64,000 nucleotides of DNA. Origin: Durusdinium trenchii. Taxonomy: Eukaryota > Sar > Dinophyceae > Suessiales > Symbiodiniaceae. A program made the translations under genes and the position numbers. The stretch is taken from positions 292,268 through 356,267 of the forward strand of contig CAXAMN010001436.1 in assembly GCA_963970005.1 (NCBI GenBank). Reading direction: 5' to 3'. The notes beneath the pieces are model-generated. The model had not been told where the DNA came from. It saw only the letters and a list, made by a program, of their open reading frames with translations, and searched no databases. Positions 53,960 to 63,983 of this stretch are shown one piece after another (position 1 is the first letter of the stretch; every line of letters begins with the position of its first letter).

Positions 53960-55150
53960 CCTACTTATACTTGTCGGACCTAAGTCTGTCATGGGTTTTA
54001 ACGCAAAAAAGTAAAATAACAGCAAAGCCTGTAACATAGATCCCACGGCCCCAATCACCTCCAACATACCCCCACGAGAAGTCTCAAGAGAGCCCCAACA
54101 TTCGGCGAAACGTGCCAACATGGAGAAGGATATACCCTAAGAATGCACCAAGATCGCCGAAGATTGGCACAAACATGCCCAAATTTGACCGCCCATTGGA
54201 GCAAGCTTTCGTAAGTAACAAAAATGTAAAAAAAAACACAAAGGTCAAAACCACCTGTCTTACACTTGTCGGACCTCATTTTTTCATACGCACACTGCTC
54301 AAAAGACCACATGCCCAAGTCAAACGGCAAAGAAAAAACAGCCAAGTGGACCAACATGACCGCAAAGCAAAGCCTTCAACATAGCCCTGATCTAGACCCC
54401 ACGGCCCCAAGCACTTCCAACATACCTCCACGAGAAGCCTCAAGAGAGGCCCTACATTGGGTGAAATGCGAAGGATATGCCCTAAGAATGCGCCAAGATC
54501 GCCGAAGATTGGCACAAACATGCACCAAATTTGACCGCCCATTGGAGCCAGCTTTCGTAAGCAACAAAAACGACAAACAAAACTGTCGTCTTACACTTGT
54601 CGGACCTCATCTTTTCATGGTTTTTACGGTGTTTTACGCACACTACTCAAAAGACCACACGCCCAAGTCAAACGGCAAAGAGAAAGCAGCCAAGGGGCTC
54701 CCACGGGCCCAATCACTTCCAACATACTTCCACGAGAAGTCTCAAGAGAGCCCCAACATTCGGCGAAACCTGCCAATATGGACAAAGATGTACCCTAAGA
54801 ATGCACCAAGATCGCCGAAGATTTGCACAAACATGCTCTAAATTTGACCACCCACTGGAGCAAGCTTTCATGTGCAACACCAAGCTCTCAAACACCTTCC
54901 TTACACTTGTCCAAATGTTCGCGATACTGTTTATGCCGCCTGGGGAAAACTGCATTATTGACATCGTGGGTGTGTTCATCCGGAGCAAGCTTTCATACGC
55001 AAACAAGAGACAAAAAGAAACTCTCAAAAACACCTTCCTTACACTTGTCGGACCTAATTTTTCATTGTTTTTACCAGTGTTTTATGCACATTGCCCTTCA
55101 AAGCCTTTGAATGCCGGAGAACAAGAAAAACCACAAAAATTGCCTTCCGC
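53960..55150. repeat. Tandem array, about 310-bp unit
   Basis: The marker ttacacttgtcggacctcat and its variants recur near 53965, 54260, 54591, 54901 and 55040. Each full unit carries ccccacggccccaagcactt, cacgagaagtctcaagagag, ccaagatcgccgaagattgg and ccgcccattggagcaagctt. Units are 80-90% alike by eye and the last is truncated. The open frames on both strands in this stretch are the repeat translated. Confidence 0.9.
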
Positions 55151-55289
55151 GCAGGTAAAATGCAACTTTTTGAAGGCAAACAAGCTCAACACAAACCCAC
55201 CCAAAGCCACTTTTTACATCTTTTTACTGTAAATTACAGTGCTTTATGCACCTTCGAACACACGAAAAAATGCCACCACGGTCTGCAAA

Positions 55290-57000
55290 CCAGTCCGGCA
55301 AGCAACGGAAAGCGAGAAGCGAGCGGGCGCGGTCGCGACGTGCAGGTTTGCTTCGTATTTTTGGGTTTCCCGGTTGGTTTTCCTATGTGCTTCCATGTCT
55401 TTTGAGTTGGCTTGCCTTGTTTTCGCCTCTTCTCAAGTAGGTTAGCCTTGATCCAGCGTGTTGTCTGCCCAAAAGCGTAGTTTCATACTTTTGGGGTTGC
55501 GGTGTCAATTTTCCCAGGTGCTTTCCATTCTTTTCAAAAGGGTTTGCCTTGGCTGTGTCCATTCTGTGCTCTTTGTGTCTTCTTGTGGGCCTTGGTGTCA
55601 AAAAATTCTCATCTTAAGCTGATTTGCTTTGTTTCCGTCTCTTCTGTGCTCTTTGTGCCTTAGGTGCTTTCCATCCTTTTTAAATGGGTTACGCTTGGTT
55701 CTGTGTCTTTGTGAGCCTTGTTGCGACAAAAACTGGCTCTAGGCCCCAATGTGATTGTCGTGATGTTGGCTTCGTATTTTTGGTTTTCCTGGTTGGTTTT
55801 CCTATGTGCTTTCCATGCCCTTTAAGTTGGCTTGCCTTGTTTTCGCCTCTTCTCAAGCAGGTTGGCCTTGATCCAGTGCGTTGTATGCCCAAAAGCGTGG
55901 TTTCATACTTTNNNNNNNNNNTGTGTCCATTCTGTGCTCTTTGTGTCTTCTTGTGGGCCTTGGTGTCAAAAAATTCTCATCTTAAGTTGATTTGCTTTGT
56001 TTCCGTCTCTTCTGTGCTCTTTGTGCCTTAGGTGCTTTTGATCCTTTTTAAATGGGTTACCCTTGGTTCTTTGTCTTTGTGAGCCTTGTTGCGACAAAAC
56101 TTGCTCTAGGCCCCAATGAGATTTTCGTGTTGTTGGATTCGTATTTTTTGTTTTCCTGGTTGGTTTTCCTATGCGCTTTCCATGCCTCTTAAGTTGGCTT
56201 GCCTTGATGCCTTTTAAGTTGGCTTGCCTTGTTTTCGCCTCTTCTCAAGCAGGTTAGCCTTGATCCAGTGCGTTGTATGCCCAAAAGCGTGGTTTCATAC
56301 TTTTGGGGTTGCCGTGTCAATTTTCCCAGGTGCTTTCCATTCTTTTCAAAAGCGTTTGCGTTGGTTGTGTCCATTCTGTGCTCTTTGTGTCTTCTTGTGG
56401 GCCTTGGTATCAAAAAATCTCATCTTAAGTTGATTTGCTTTGTTTCCGTCTCTTCTGTGCTGTTTGTGCCTTAGGTGCTTTCGATCCTTTTTAAATGGGT
56501 TACCCTTGGTTCTTTGTCTTTGTGAGGCTTGTTGCGACAAAAACTTGCTCTAGGCCCCAATGAGATTTTCGTGTTGTTGGATTCGTATGTTTGATTTTCC
56601 TGGTTGGTTTTCCTATGCGCTTTCCATGCCTTTTAAGTTGGCTTGCCTTGTTGTCGCCTCTTCTCAAGCAGGTTAGCCTTGATCCAGTGCGTTGTCTGCC
56701 CAAAAGGGTTGTTTCATACTTTTGGGGTTGCCGTGTCAATTTTCCCAGGTGCTTTCCATTCTTTTCAAAAGGGTTTGCCTTGGTTGTGTCCATTCTGTGC
56801 TCTTTGTGTCTTCTTGTGGGCCTTGGTGTCAAAAAATTCTCATCTTAAGCTGATTTGCTTTGTTTCCGTCTCTTCTGTGCTCTTTGTGTCTTCTTGTGGG
56901 CCTTGGTGTGAAAAAAACTATAATCGTAAGTTGATTTGCTTTGTTTCCGTCTCTTCTGTGCTCTTTGTGCCTCCCATGCACCTCTTAGGGATGCAAGTGG
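55290..57000. repeat. Tandem array, about 420-bp unit
   Basis: The marker tcctggttggttttcctatg recurs near 55370, 55785, 56155 and 56597. Each unit includes gccttgttttcgcctcttct, agccttgatccagtgcgttg, tcttcttgtgggccttggtg and gatttgctttgtttccgtct. About four units, with small internal reduplications. It follows the 310-bp array directly but shares no obvious sequence with it. Confidence 0.9.
55912..55921. other. Assembly gap (10 N)
   Basis: Ten N within the 420-bp array, so the unit count is unreliable. Confidence 0.99.
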
Positions 57001-57209
57001 TGCCCTGGAATGCACCCGACTTTTTTAGCATTTTGTCTATCATTTGTGTATCCGATGCCCTTGTGAAAAGTGCTGACGTAGTTTGTCAAAAAACATTGCA
57101 TCAATGATGCAAAAAAAAATTGTACTTTTTGCTGTATTATAATTTTACAGGCTTTCGTTCACTTCAACATACTGCCTCAAGCCACCAACAAGTCTGCACC
57201 CCCCCCTAA

Positions 57210-57238
57210 CCCTCCCCGGCAAAACCTACCGGGGAGGG
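57210..57238. other. 10-bp GC hairpin
   Basis: Arms ccctccccgg and ccggggaggg are exact reverse complements around caaaaccta. A very stable stem if transcribed. No T run follows it. Confidence 0.75.
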
Positions 57239-57431
57239 AACGAGTCTCAGGATTGGGGGCCGATGCAACATCTACCAGGAGCCTGTGCAGAGCCTGTGCA
57301 GGGTGCTAAGTCGGGGTAGATCTGTCGGGCATCTTGGACATCTCTCAACTCTTAGAAATATGAAATATGAGAAAACATATGGGCATCAATACAATCACTA
57401 CCAGAAGAGCAGGAATCAGCGGTCGGTCTTG

Positions 57432-57740
57432 GCACCCTTAAGAAGACACACTGCTTCGACAATTGAAGATGTTCGCAATGCGGGTGGAGGTCAGGCAGCT
57501 TACCTGCCTCCCACAAGTGTTTCGTTGGCATGTTTGGGTGCCCTTGGTGCTACGTGCGAGGAGCCCTTGAACACGGTAGAGATGTTTGACACCTGGCATG
57601 GGCGTTGGATACAATGTCAGCAACCCAGAGCGAGATACAACATGTCCATGAAAATTGCAGCTTTCTTCAGAAGATTCAGGAGGGGGTGTTGGTTGAAGCA
57701 CAAATCATGTTCATTTAGATTTGTGGCGCTGTATGTTTAG
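57432..57740 (+). CDS. Kelch-like exon
   Basis: The frame contains LGALGATCEEPLNTVEMFD followed by TWHGRWIQCQQPRARYN. This fits the kelch unit pattern: a turn with Gly pairs, a V-E-x-F/Y-D segment, W about six residues later, then P-R. Only about one unit is visible, and the usual GG is GA. Kelch units form beta-propeller blades that bind protein partners. The end after FFRRF is basic and may be intron, stopping at TAG. Upstream a second, weaker piece (RRHTASTIEDVRNAGGGQAA) may be the preceding blade. Confidence 0.45.
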   Translation, partial: APLRRHTASTIEDVRNAGGGQAAYLPPTSVSLACLGALGATCEEPLNTVEMFDTWHGRWIQCQQPRARYNMSMKIAAFFRRFRRGCWLKHKSCSFRFVALYV

Positions 57741-58224
57741 TTGCTTCAAGGTCCACCAATGCAGGAGAGACGTGCGGCACTAAGATTGGCAACATTGATG
57801 TTCATCTAGAAAGCTTCCTGGTGGCATGCATGATAAAGCTGCGGAAATTGTGCCCAAACTCTTGCGTAGTTGTTTCGGCAGTATGTACTCACTAGGGGAA
57901 ACACTGTGTGATGGAATTGCCCACTTCATACAGGACCCCAGGCAGGTCATCCTTTTTCCTCCAATTAGCTAGGGGAAAAGATATGTTTGCTTTATGTAAG
58001 TGTCAAGTAGTTCAAATTTACTGTTTGTGGTTCAGTCCAGGTGCATGGAGTGATGCTGGTAATGCCTGGGATACATTTGGCATGTCTAGCATCATTGAAT
58101 GAGATCTCTCCTTAGTCCGACAGTCCGACAAAGCGCGTGTTGAGCCTAAGTTAAGGCTTTCTTTGTGCAGAGAACACAATATTTTTCCATCAGCAAACAG
58201 ATGTCCATCGCACATCACATCTCT
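57741..58224. other. Spacer, no supported gene
   Basis: Short frames without motifs. Confidence 0.4.
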
Positions 58225-58395
58225 AGTGGGCCATCCCTAGTAGGTTGGAGGCCGTTGCTACTGGGGTGGAGGCCATCCCTATTAGGTGGGAGGCCATTGC
58301 ATGCCATTGCCATTAGAGACAAAGAATATAGAAGAGGAAGAAAGCATAAGAAAGCTCCAATATATATAGTTTGCAAGTAGGTTGGAGGCCATCGC
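58225..58395. repeat. GGTTGGAGGCCATCGC dispersed repeats
   Basis: Units taggttggaggccgttgcta and tggggtggaggccatcccta at 58225-58310, then another unit at 58378-58395 after an AT-rich insert. A further single unit lies at about 58866-58882. Confidence 0.75.
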
Positions 58396-58419
58396 ACATC
58401 ACAACACCAACAACATCTC

Positions 58420-58747
58420 TTTGTGCGCACTGTGCTGTTCACTTCGGGTTCCATCGACGGACCACACGTCCTCAGTGCCTGCGCGTGCCTGTTTTGAAAC
58501 CATAGACCACAGGCCACGCTGGAACTCACGAGGCAGATTCAGCACGCCCGGCGTGCTGTCTTTCACTCATAGAACACGAGACGATGCGTTTCACGTGCCA
58601 GAGATGAACATCATGTGCCTGGTGTGGCGCCGAGATGGCTTGGGGAAGCAGCGGAACAGCGTGGCCCAAAATGGGTGCTCAAGATGGTACGAACGTGTAA
58701 AGATGTTCCAGCATGAAAGGTTTTTCGTTGCCTCTCTTCGCCCTTAA
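58420..58747 (+). CDS. Possible exon, unrecognised
   Basis: The frame (best at 58455-58700) reads CFETIDHRPRWNSRGRFSTP then NIMCLVWRRDGLGKQRNSVA and stops at TAA 58745-58747. Basic and Ser-rich, GC-rich relative to its flanks. No motif. Confidence 0.35.
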
Positions 58748-58916
58748 AGCCCTTGCTTGTTTCTCTCCCAGTGTCCGGTCTCAGGTCTCACCGATTTGTC
58801 AATGATATAGAAGCTCACGTTTCAAATATGCTTCAATGCAGAATGAACGCTATTTTGTTGAAGGTTAGGTTGGAGGCCATCGGTAACTCACCGATTGCTG
58901 TGGTTTGACAGTTCAG

Positions 58917-59117
58917 GTGCCGGTTGTGGTGCGAGCTGCCTGCCGGGAGGATCAATCCTGGTGGCGGGGGGGTGCTCCCTGTCGTGTCTCTTCTTCGCTT
59001 TGCCAGAAAGGACTTTTTAAGCTGAGAGCAGGCAAGAAAGTTTGGAAGGTTTATGATAGTAGTGTATTAACAGATATTAACAGTCTATACCAGGAACATC
59101 CAAGGGGTGCCCAATGA
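58917..59117 (+). CDS. Possible exon, unrecognised
   Basis: After tgacagttcag the frame reads VPVVVRAACREDQSWWRGG then GLFKLRAGKKVWKVYDSS and stops at TGA 59115-59117. The part up to about 59060 looks coding. No motif recognised. Confidence 0.4.
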   Translation: MPVVVRAACREDQSWWRGGAPCRVSSSLCQKGLFKLRAGKKVWKVYDSSVLTDINSLYQEHPRGAQ

Positions 59118-59483
59118 GTTTTGGGTTTATATGCTTGATAAGGGGTGCCCAATGGAGACCCCTTTGAACATACCATACCTCATCTCAAAAATCTCTCCAG
59201 GTTCCCATCGAAAACGTCGTCCATCGAACATCCATCCCGCTGCGGCGGGCTGCGCCGCCTTTGCGCCTGTTTCTTGGAGCGGGCCACGATCAGGCTCCAC
59301 CGGCCCGGTTGGGGGGTTGCTGGCAGAGGGCAGGTGTACATGAGTTGTGCCATCCTCATACCATCCTTTTTTGGGACATAAAGAAGATTGTGACTCTTGT
59401 GGAAGGCTGTCTTTTCTACTTTACTCTACTCTGTCAGCTGCCTCAACCAACAGCAACGCCACTCAGTTTCCCCATACCATCCT

Positions 59484-59708
59484 CATCTTGATAGTAACTC
59501 AGTGGTAACGGGCTTTGAAGCGGGGCGACATCCAACACCAGGTGGTCTAGCCGGTGCAACTTCGGCCTCAACTTCCAAAGTAGCTTCTCGTGAGCGATCG
59601 CTTCGTTGGAGCACGGGTTCTTTCCCCGACAAGAATTCCATGGTTGTCGACAAGGCTTTCCATGTACACGACAGACTCACATTACATTTTAGGTCTGACA
59701 AAAGTTGA
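59484..59708 (+). CDS. Possible terminal exon, unrecognised
   Basis: The frame reads VTGFEAGRHPTPGGLAGATS then ERSLRWSTGSFPDKNSMVVD and ends FRSDKS at TGA 59706-59708. Composition is protein-like. The acceptor is not evident. Confidence 0.35.
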   Translation, partial: HLDSNSVVTGFEAGRHPTPGGLAGATSASTSKVASRERSLRWSTGSFPDKNSMVVDKAFHVHDRLTLHFRSDKS

Positions 59709-60674
59709 GGGGGGAAGTTAGACAACCTGCACGAGTGAATGTGCAAGGTTTGAATGTTACCGCGGCTGTTTAGGCTTCACCTGGTTTTCTGACACGGACA
59801 TATACACATTGTAGTTTTTTCCATGTGGCTTTGCAATGACTTACTTGTTGGGATTGTAGGTTTACCTTGTACCAGCGATTTAGAATATGGCCCCAGCCGC
59901 GAGCCCACGACCGCCTACGGATTCGGAGAGAAGCGAGGCAGGGCGCTGAGCAGGTTAGCTATCCCGGCTACATGGTTTAATTTTAGTAGGTTCACGTCCA
60001 TGAAGGTTCGCTATCTTTGGGCTGTGGCCATGTGGAGTAGCATTCCAGCAGTCAACTTTACAAGATCACATGTCTTTGGATGATGATCCGTGGCCATGGG
60101 GAATGGCTAATTGGAAGTCTTCTATGCGTTTGTTGAAGCTTGTTTGCGCATGGGGGCTTTTAATGCTCATCAGCCCATTTTAGGCCAAGAATGGATGAAA
60201 GGCAGCTGGTGAGAAACCATTGATTGGTAGATGTATTGCGCGTCGCCTCGTGGAGGTCTCGCAAACTATATCTAATGCATACCTAATGCATAGTTTCAAG
60301 ATTTTACAAGGGTTGCTTGAAGATGCCGTGGCCATGCGGGTTCCATGGGTCAACTATTAAGATTTATTGGTCGCAAGCATGGCCTTCCGCAAGGGAGCTC
60401 CATGTTTCCACATGAAGGATGACAAATTTTTAGATTACTCGAAACAGCTGTGGCCATGGGGTTCCAGGTGCCTGATGTGCCCTTCGTAAACATGATGCGC
60501 CTTTCCCTAAACACTGTGGCCACGCAGTGATGTGCCTTCCAGACACGTGATGTGCCTTAGGGCCCCCACTTGTAGTGTGACGCATCAGTGTAGGCAGCTG
60601 TCCTCTTCGGCATGTTACCACGGATTTGTTAGCGCTTTTATCCCTAATCTGGCAAGGCTCCTTGCACGCCGCCT
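59709..60674. other. Spacer, no supported gene
   Basis: A frame at 59870-60080 has mixed composition. The rest repeats small words such as gtggccatgnggttcca in loose form (60325-60475). Confidence 0.35.
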
Positions 60675-61109
60675 GTGAAGCGGAATCCATTTAGTTCTCC
60701 TGTCCCCGGCGCAGCGCCTGCTCCGCTCAACGGGATCATGAATGACATCAAGGATAAGGGCAAACATGTTCTATCTACGCAAGAGGAGCAAGAAGCTGGA
60801 CTTTGTCTGGCGCTTGAGCTTTCGAAGCAGATGCGGGTGGGACTCTTAAGCGAGTGGAGAGTTGTTCCTCTGAATTTGGCAATGGATGTAATTTATTTGA
60901 CAGAATTCCTGGACGCTTCTGCCTTTTCAGGATTCAGAATTCCACCTGGTCAGCCAGATTTGGAGGCTTCGGAAAGGGGCGTCCCAGATTGTGACGCAGT
61001 GCAGCGCTGCGCAAGGAAGCGGACATTGCGGGCCGGCCTGAGGCCATCAGCTATAAATGCATTGCAGTACGCATTTTTGGAGCCAGGGTTACCATTTCTT
61101 TTGCGATGA
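60675..61109 (+). CDS. Probable exon, unrecognised
   Basis: The frame stays open for 144 codons. It reads IMNDIKDKGKHVLSTQEEQE, then LCLALELSKQMRVGLLSEW and VVPLNLAMDVIYLTEFLDAS, then a Cys/Arg-rich end. The middle is clearly helical and protein-like. It ends at TGA 61107-61109. Splice sites are not fixed. No family recognised. Confidence 0.45.
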   Translation: MKRNPFSSPVPGAAPAPLNGIMNDIKDKGKHVLSTQEEQEAGLCLALELSKQMRVGLLSEWRVVPLNLAMDVIYLTEFLDASAFSGFRIPPGQPDLEASERGVPDCDAVQRCARKRTLRAGLRPSAINALQYAFLEPGLPFLLR

Positions 61110-61297
61110 TGGTTGCCAGATTGCCTTTTCAAAGAAGCATTGAGGCCACCCCACCAACCTTTGAGTTTTCTCGACTGAGCGTGCGTCCATGCGTCCGGTG
61201 AAGGCGCCAGCGCGCGAAGCTCTGATGACTGCCCATGACCCAGGTTCTTGTCTTCCGTCTTGCAATCCATCTTCTCTAATTCCGGTTGCTTGTTAAG

Positions 61298-61360
61298 GCA
61301 GCTGGCTTGGGTGATCGTGCTGACAAGCGGAAGCTGGCAACGGAAGCGGCAGAGGACATG
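61298..61360 (+). CDS. Short exon, unrecognised
   Basis: Between acceptor cttgttaag and donor gttgcg the frame reads AAGLGDRADKRKLATEAAED M, exactly 21 codons. Charged, helical. The GACGGTTTTT-type repeat begins about 20 bases after its donor, consistent with intron. Confidence 0.45.
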
Positions 61361-61378
61361 GTTGCGTTGAACGTTCCT

Positions 61379-61640
61379 CGGTGTTCTTCGACGGTTTTTG
61401 ATGGGTTTTTCTGGCGTGTGTTTACCTTTTGCTCGGGTCAACAGCTGAGCCACGGTTTTTCATGTTTTCACGGTTTTTGAGCGGCTTTTTAACGGGTTTT
61501 CTGGCAGATGTTTTCCTTTGACTGCACTCAACGCAATTTTGACGATTTTTTAACGGTGTTTGGCCGTTTTTTTCTGACGGGCGTTTACCTTTTGCTCCGG
61601 CGAACGTTGATCCGGTTTGTTGACAGGTTTTTACCTTCTG
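61379..61640. repeat. GACGGTTTTT-type intronic repeat
   Basis: Units of cgacggtttttgatgggttt, acggtttttgagcggctttt and gacgattttttaacggtgtt, interspersed with gtttaccttttgctcgggtc. The same family fills 63.05-63.5 kb. Confidence 0.8.
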
Positions 61641-61794
61641 CTTGTGAGTTGCGCTCCGATGCTTCGTGGGTCATTTCCTATGTTGAAAGAAGAAAGCGTG
61701 TGATTTCTATTGGTCTTTTTTTTGGCGAGGGGCAGATAACCTTCTCCACACCAATTGCCTGCTTCTTTCATCCCTCCTTTACTTGCATCTGATG

Positions 61795-62420
61795 CACATG
61801 CTTCTTGATATGTCGGCCATTGGGCCTGTCTTTTCAGGCGATTGGAATGAAGCAGAAGAAATTGCGAGAAGGCCAGTGGGAGCGCCCATTTCAGGCAAAC
61901 AGCTTCCGCTTGATGTATGCCAGAGTCTCGCTGTCGCGGCCAAGCTTTCGGAGGGTCCTTTATCGATGACGCGGAGTACGACTCGATGACCTCGCCCGGC
62001 TATATCTTGGGCCGGGTGGCAGCGCGGAACGAAGCCGCAGCTCATCGCGGCAATCATGCGGAAGGCCGATCTGAGCAGCGCGCGCGCTGTGACTCTTTTC
62101 ATTTCGGCCAGACTGGTATGAAGGTGACCGAGCGGGCAAGCAGAAACAAAGGAGAAGAGGCGCGGGTCGCCCCACGCAGTTCTGTTGGCAGAAGCGCAAA
62201 TCTTTTGTTTAACATCCTGCAGGTTGTCATGGACAAGGAGCTGAATTTTTGTGTTTGCTCTTGCAGGAGAAGTAGAAGTGATATTCTTTTGTGTCAGGAC
62301 TTCCTGCCACCGGAGAAGAAGAAAAAGCCTTGCAAGTGCGACCTGTGCGACTTCACGTCGGAGCAGAGGGAGTGGCACAGGCTAAAGTGTGTGGGCCGCA
62401 AGGAGAGTCCCGGAGGGTAG
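61795..62420 (+). CDS. Coding region with CxxC finger, frames unresolved
   Basis: Several protein-like stretches lie in different frames: AIGMKQKKLREGQWERPFQA (from 61840, after ttttcag), GTKPQLIAAIMRKADLSSAR (about 62030-62085), and PEKKKKPCKCDLCDFTSEQ then REWHRLKC (62311-62391). The last is a short CxxC-x9-HxxxC finger, three residues shorter between the pairs than a standard C2H2 finger. The frame changes could be introns or decay. Position between exons on the same strand suggests one gene from 61.3 to 62.95 kb. Confidence 0.4.
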
Positions 62421-62524
62421 GAGATGTGAGCCCTGCTGGTTGGCAGTTACTTGGAGCGAATCAGAGATTTACTTCTAGCTCCCTTCGTGCTAAATGACTA
62501 AGCCACATCAAATCAGCTTGCCAG

Positions 62525-62722
62525 GTTACCGCTTTTGTCAAGACCCTCAAGTCTGATGTTGGCAGCCTGCCCAAGGGACTGCAAGATTGCGGCTGCGCCG
62601 ACGAAGTGGCTGTTTGGGATCGGGTGAAGCAGGAGAAGTCCAAACATTCTACTTGTCCAGACACAGTCGGTTGTGGACGGGAAAGCATGTCTATGGACTT
62701 CAAAACAGAAACATGTCCATAA
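62525..62722 (+). CDS. Exon, unrecognised
   Basis: After the acceptor agcttgccag the frame reads VTAFVKTLKSDVGSLPKGLQ then DCGCADEVAVWDRVKQEKSK and stays open to TAA 62720-62722 (65 residues). Composition is clearly coding up to about 62640; the Cys/Thr-rich end may be past a donor. No family recognised. Confidence 0.5.
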   Translation, partial: VTAFVKTLKSDVGSLPKGLQDCGCADEVAVWDRVKQEKSKHSTCPDTVGCGRESMSMDFKTETCP

Positions 62723-62798
62723 ACTTTGCTGCGTTGAGAATTGGAGCGGCCCCAGACCTAACAGAAGCCATTAGATCTGTTTTATTTGATTGCGGCAG

Positions 62799-62947
62799 GA
62801 CAAGCGCTTCAAGACGAATTTGCGCGCCCGCGTGGGGGAAAACCTATGATGGCCCACGCGACTGCAGTTCTGGAGCGTGGGGAGGTGTCTGTTGCGCGAG
62901 AGGAGTCTCGAGGCGCGCGGTGGCTTGGTTCTATTTATGATGTGTGA
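62799..62947 (+). CDS. Terminal exon, unrecognised
   Basis: After gattgcggcag the frame reads QALQDEFARPRGGKPMMAHA then TAVLERGEVSVAREESRGAR and ends WLGSIYDV at TGA 62945-62947. Good composition and GC-rich third positions. Likely the last exon of the gene that includes the 62.5-kb exon; the phase link is not proven. A different frame over the same bases is a shadow. Confidence 0.5.
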
Positions 62948-63049
62948 GCGGGGGCGGGCTCTGGTTCACGGTTTCTCTGAAAGAAATTAATATAAAGGGA
63001 CAAGAAAAGAGTGGAAAAGAAAAGAACTAGACGTGTGAACGCTGTAACG

Positions 63050-63500
63050 GTTTTGACGATTGTTTGGGCTTTTGCTTGTGAGTCGTGCTCTTTTAGTTGC
63101 GACAATCTTTCACTCAACGGTTTCAGACGGATTTTTACGGGTTCTGCGCGGATTTTATATTTGGTTTTCTTTCTGCGTTCCGCTCGACAGATTTTTGAGA
63201 GGGTTTAGAGAAGGGTTTTCGCCTTTTGCTAGTGAGTTGCGCTCTTGAGCCTTCCGGACGCATTTTGAACCGTTTTATAGCCCGAAACGGTTTTTTACGG
63301 TTTTTGGACGGTTTTGTTCTTTCACTTGCGGGGCGTGCTCCTCAGGCTTCCGCTCGACGGATTTTGAACAGTTTTTTTTCGGTTTTTGGACGGTTTTGTT
63401 CTTTCGCTTGCACGTCGTGCTCTCTAGGCTTCCGCTCGACGGTTTTTGATCGGATTTTTACGGTGTTTGGACGCTTTTTTTCCTTTCGCTTGCGCGGCAA
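63050..63500. repeat. GACGGTTTTT-type repeat, long block
   Basis: Units cgctcgacggtttttgatcg, gacggattttgaacagtttt and ggtttttggacggttttgtt, with ctttcgcttgcacgtcgtgc inserted at intervals of about 90 bases. Plus-strand frames here (RILNSFFSVFGRF) are the repeat translated. Confidence 0.85.
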
Positions 63501-63517
63501 CTTAACGGACATTGAAC

Positions 63518-63690
63518 TCAGCCGCAGGTAGTTGATGGTTGACCGGCGAGCATCTTCCAAAGTGTAGAGGCAAGCTCATTCTCGTGGTTGGACTTCGTCT
63601 GGCGAAGTACCATTGAGCTAATATCTTGTGAATCTTCAGCAACCTGAAAGCGCATCTCATGCACTGGCATGGTCCACGCTTTAGCCTTCC
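63518..63690 (-). CDS. Possible minus-strand exon, unrecognised
   Basis: The minus frame reads AWTMPVHEMRFQVAEDSQDI then SSMVLRQTKSNHENELASTL and ends at TGA on that strand at 63518-63520. Its start overlaps the arm of an inverted repeat whose other arm lies in the plus-strand frame at the window end. Confidence 0.35.
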
Positions 63691-63983
63691 GTTCGCTGGA
63701 CGGATTTTGGACGGTAAAGGTAAAAGGAATGCCCATGGATCTAAATGAAAAATTTCATTTAAGTTTGCGCGGGAGGCAACCTACATCGGACAGTATGGAG
63801 GTGTGGATCCTCATGCTGTTAGAGTTCATGCGGGTGGCCGAATTTTGATTCTGCGTTACGCTGAGCATTTCAACAAGCCGCTCCTGGGCTTGATAGAGCG
63901 AACCAGTGGAGACACTTTGGTGTTTTCAGTCTCAAGTTCTTTGTCATGCGTGGACCATTCCAGTGAGATGCGCTTTCAGGTTG
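63640..63983. repeat. Inverted repeat, 36-40-bp arms
   Basis: Arm 1 (63640-63679) contains caacctgaaagcgcatctca and ggcatggtccacgc. Arm 2 (63949-63983) is its reverse complement apart from a four-base deletion and one change. The similarity may extend beyond the window. Confidence 0.75.

Noticed and set aside
53960..57107. Many frames of 60 to 211 codons on both strands
   Set aside because: They repeat with the period of the two tandem arrays and change frame between units.
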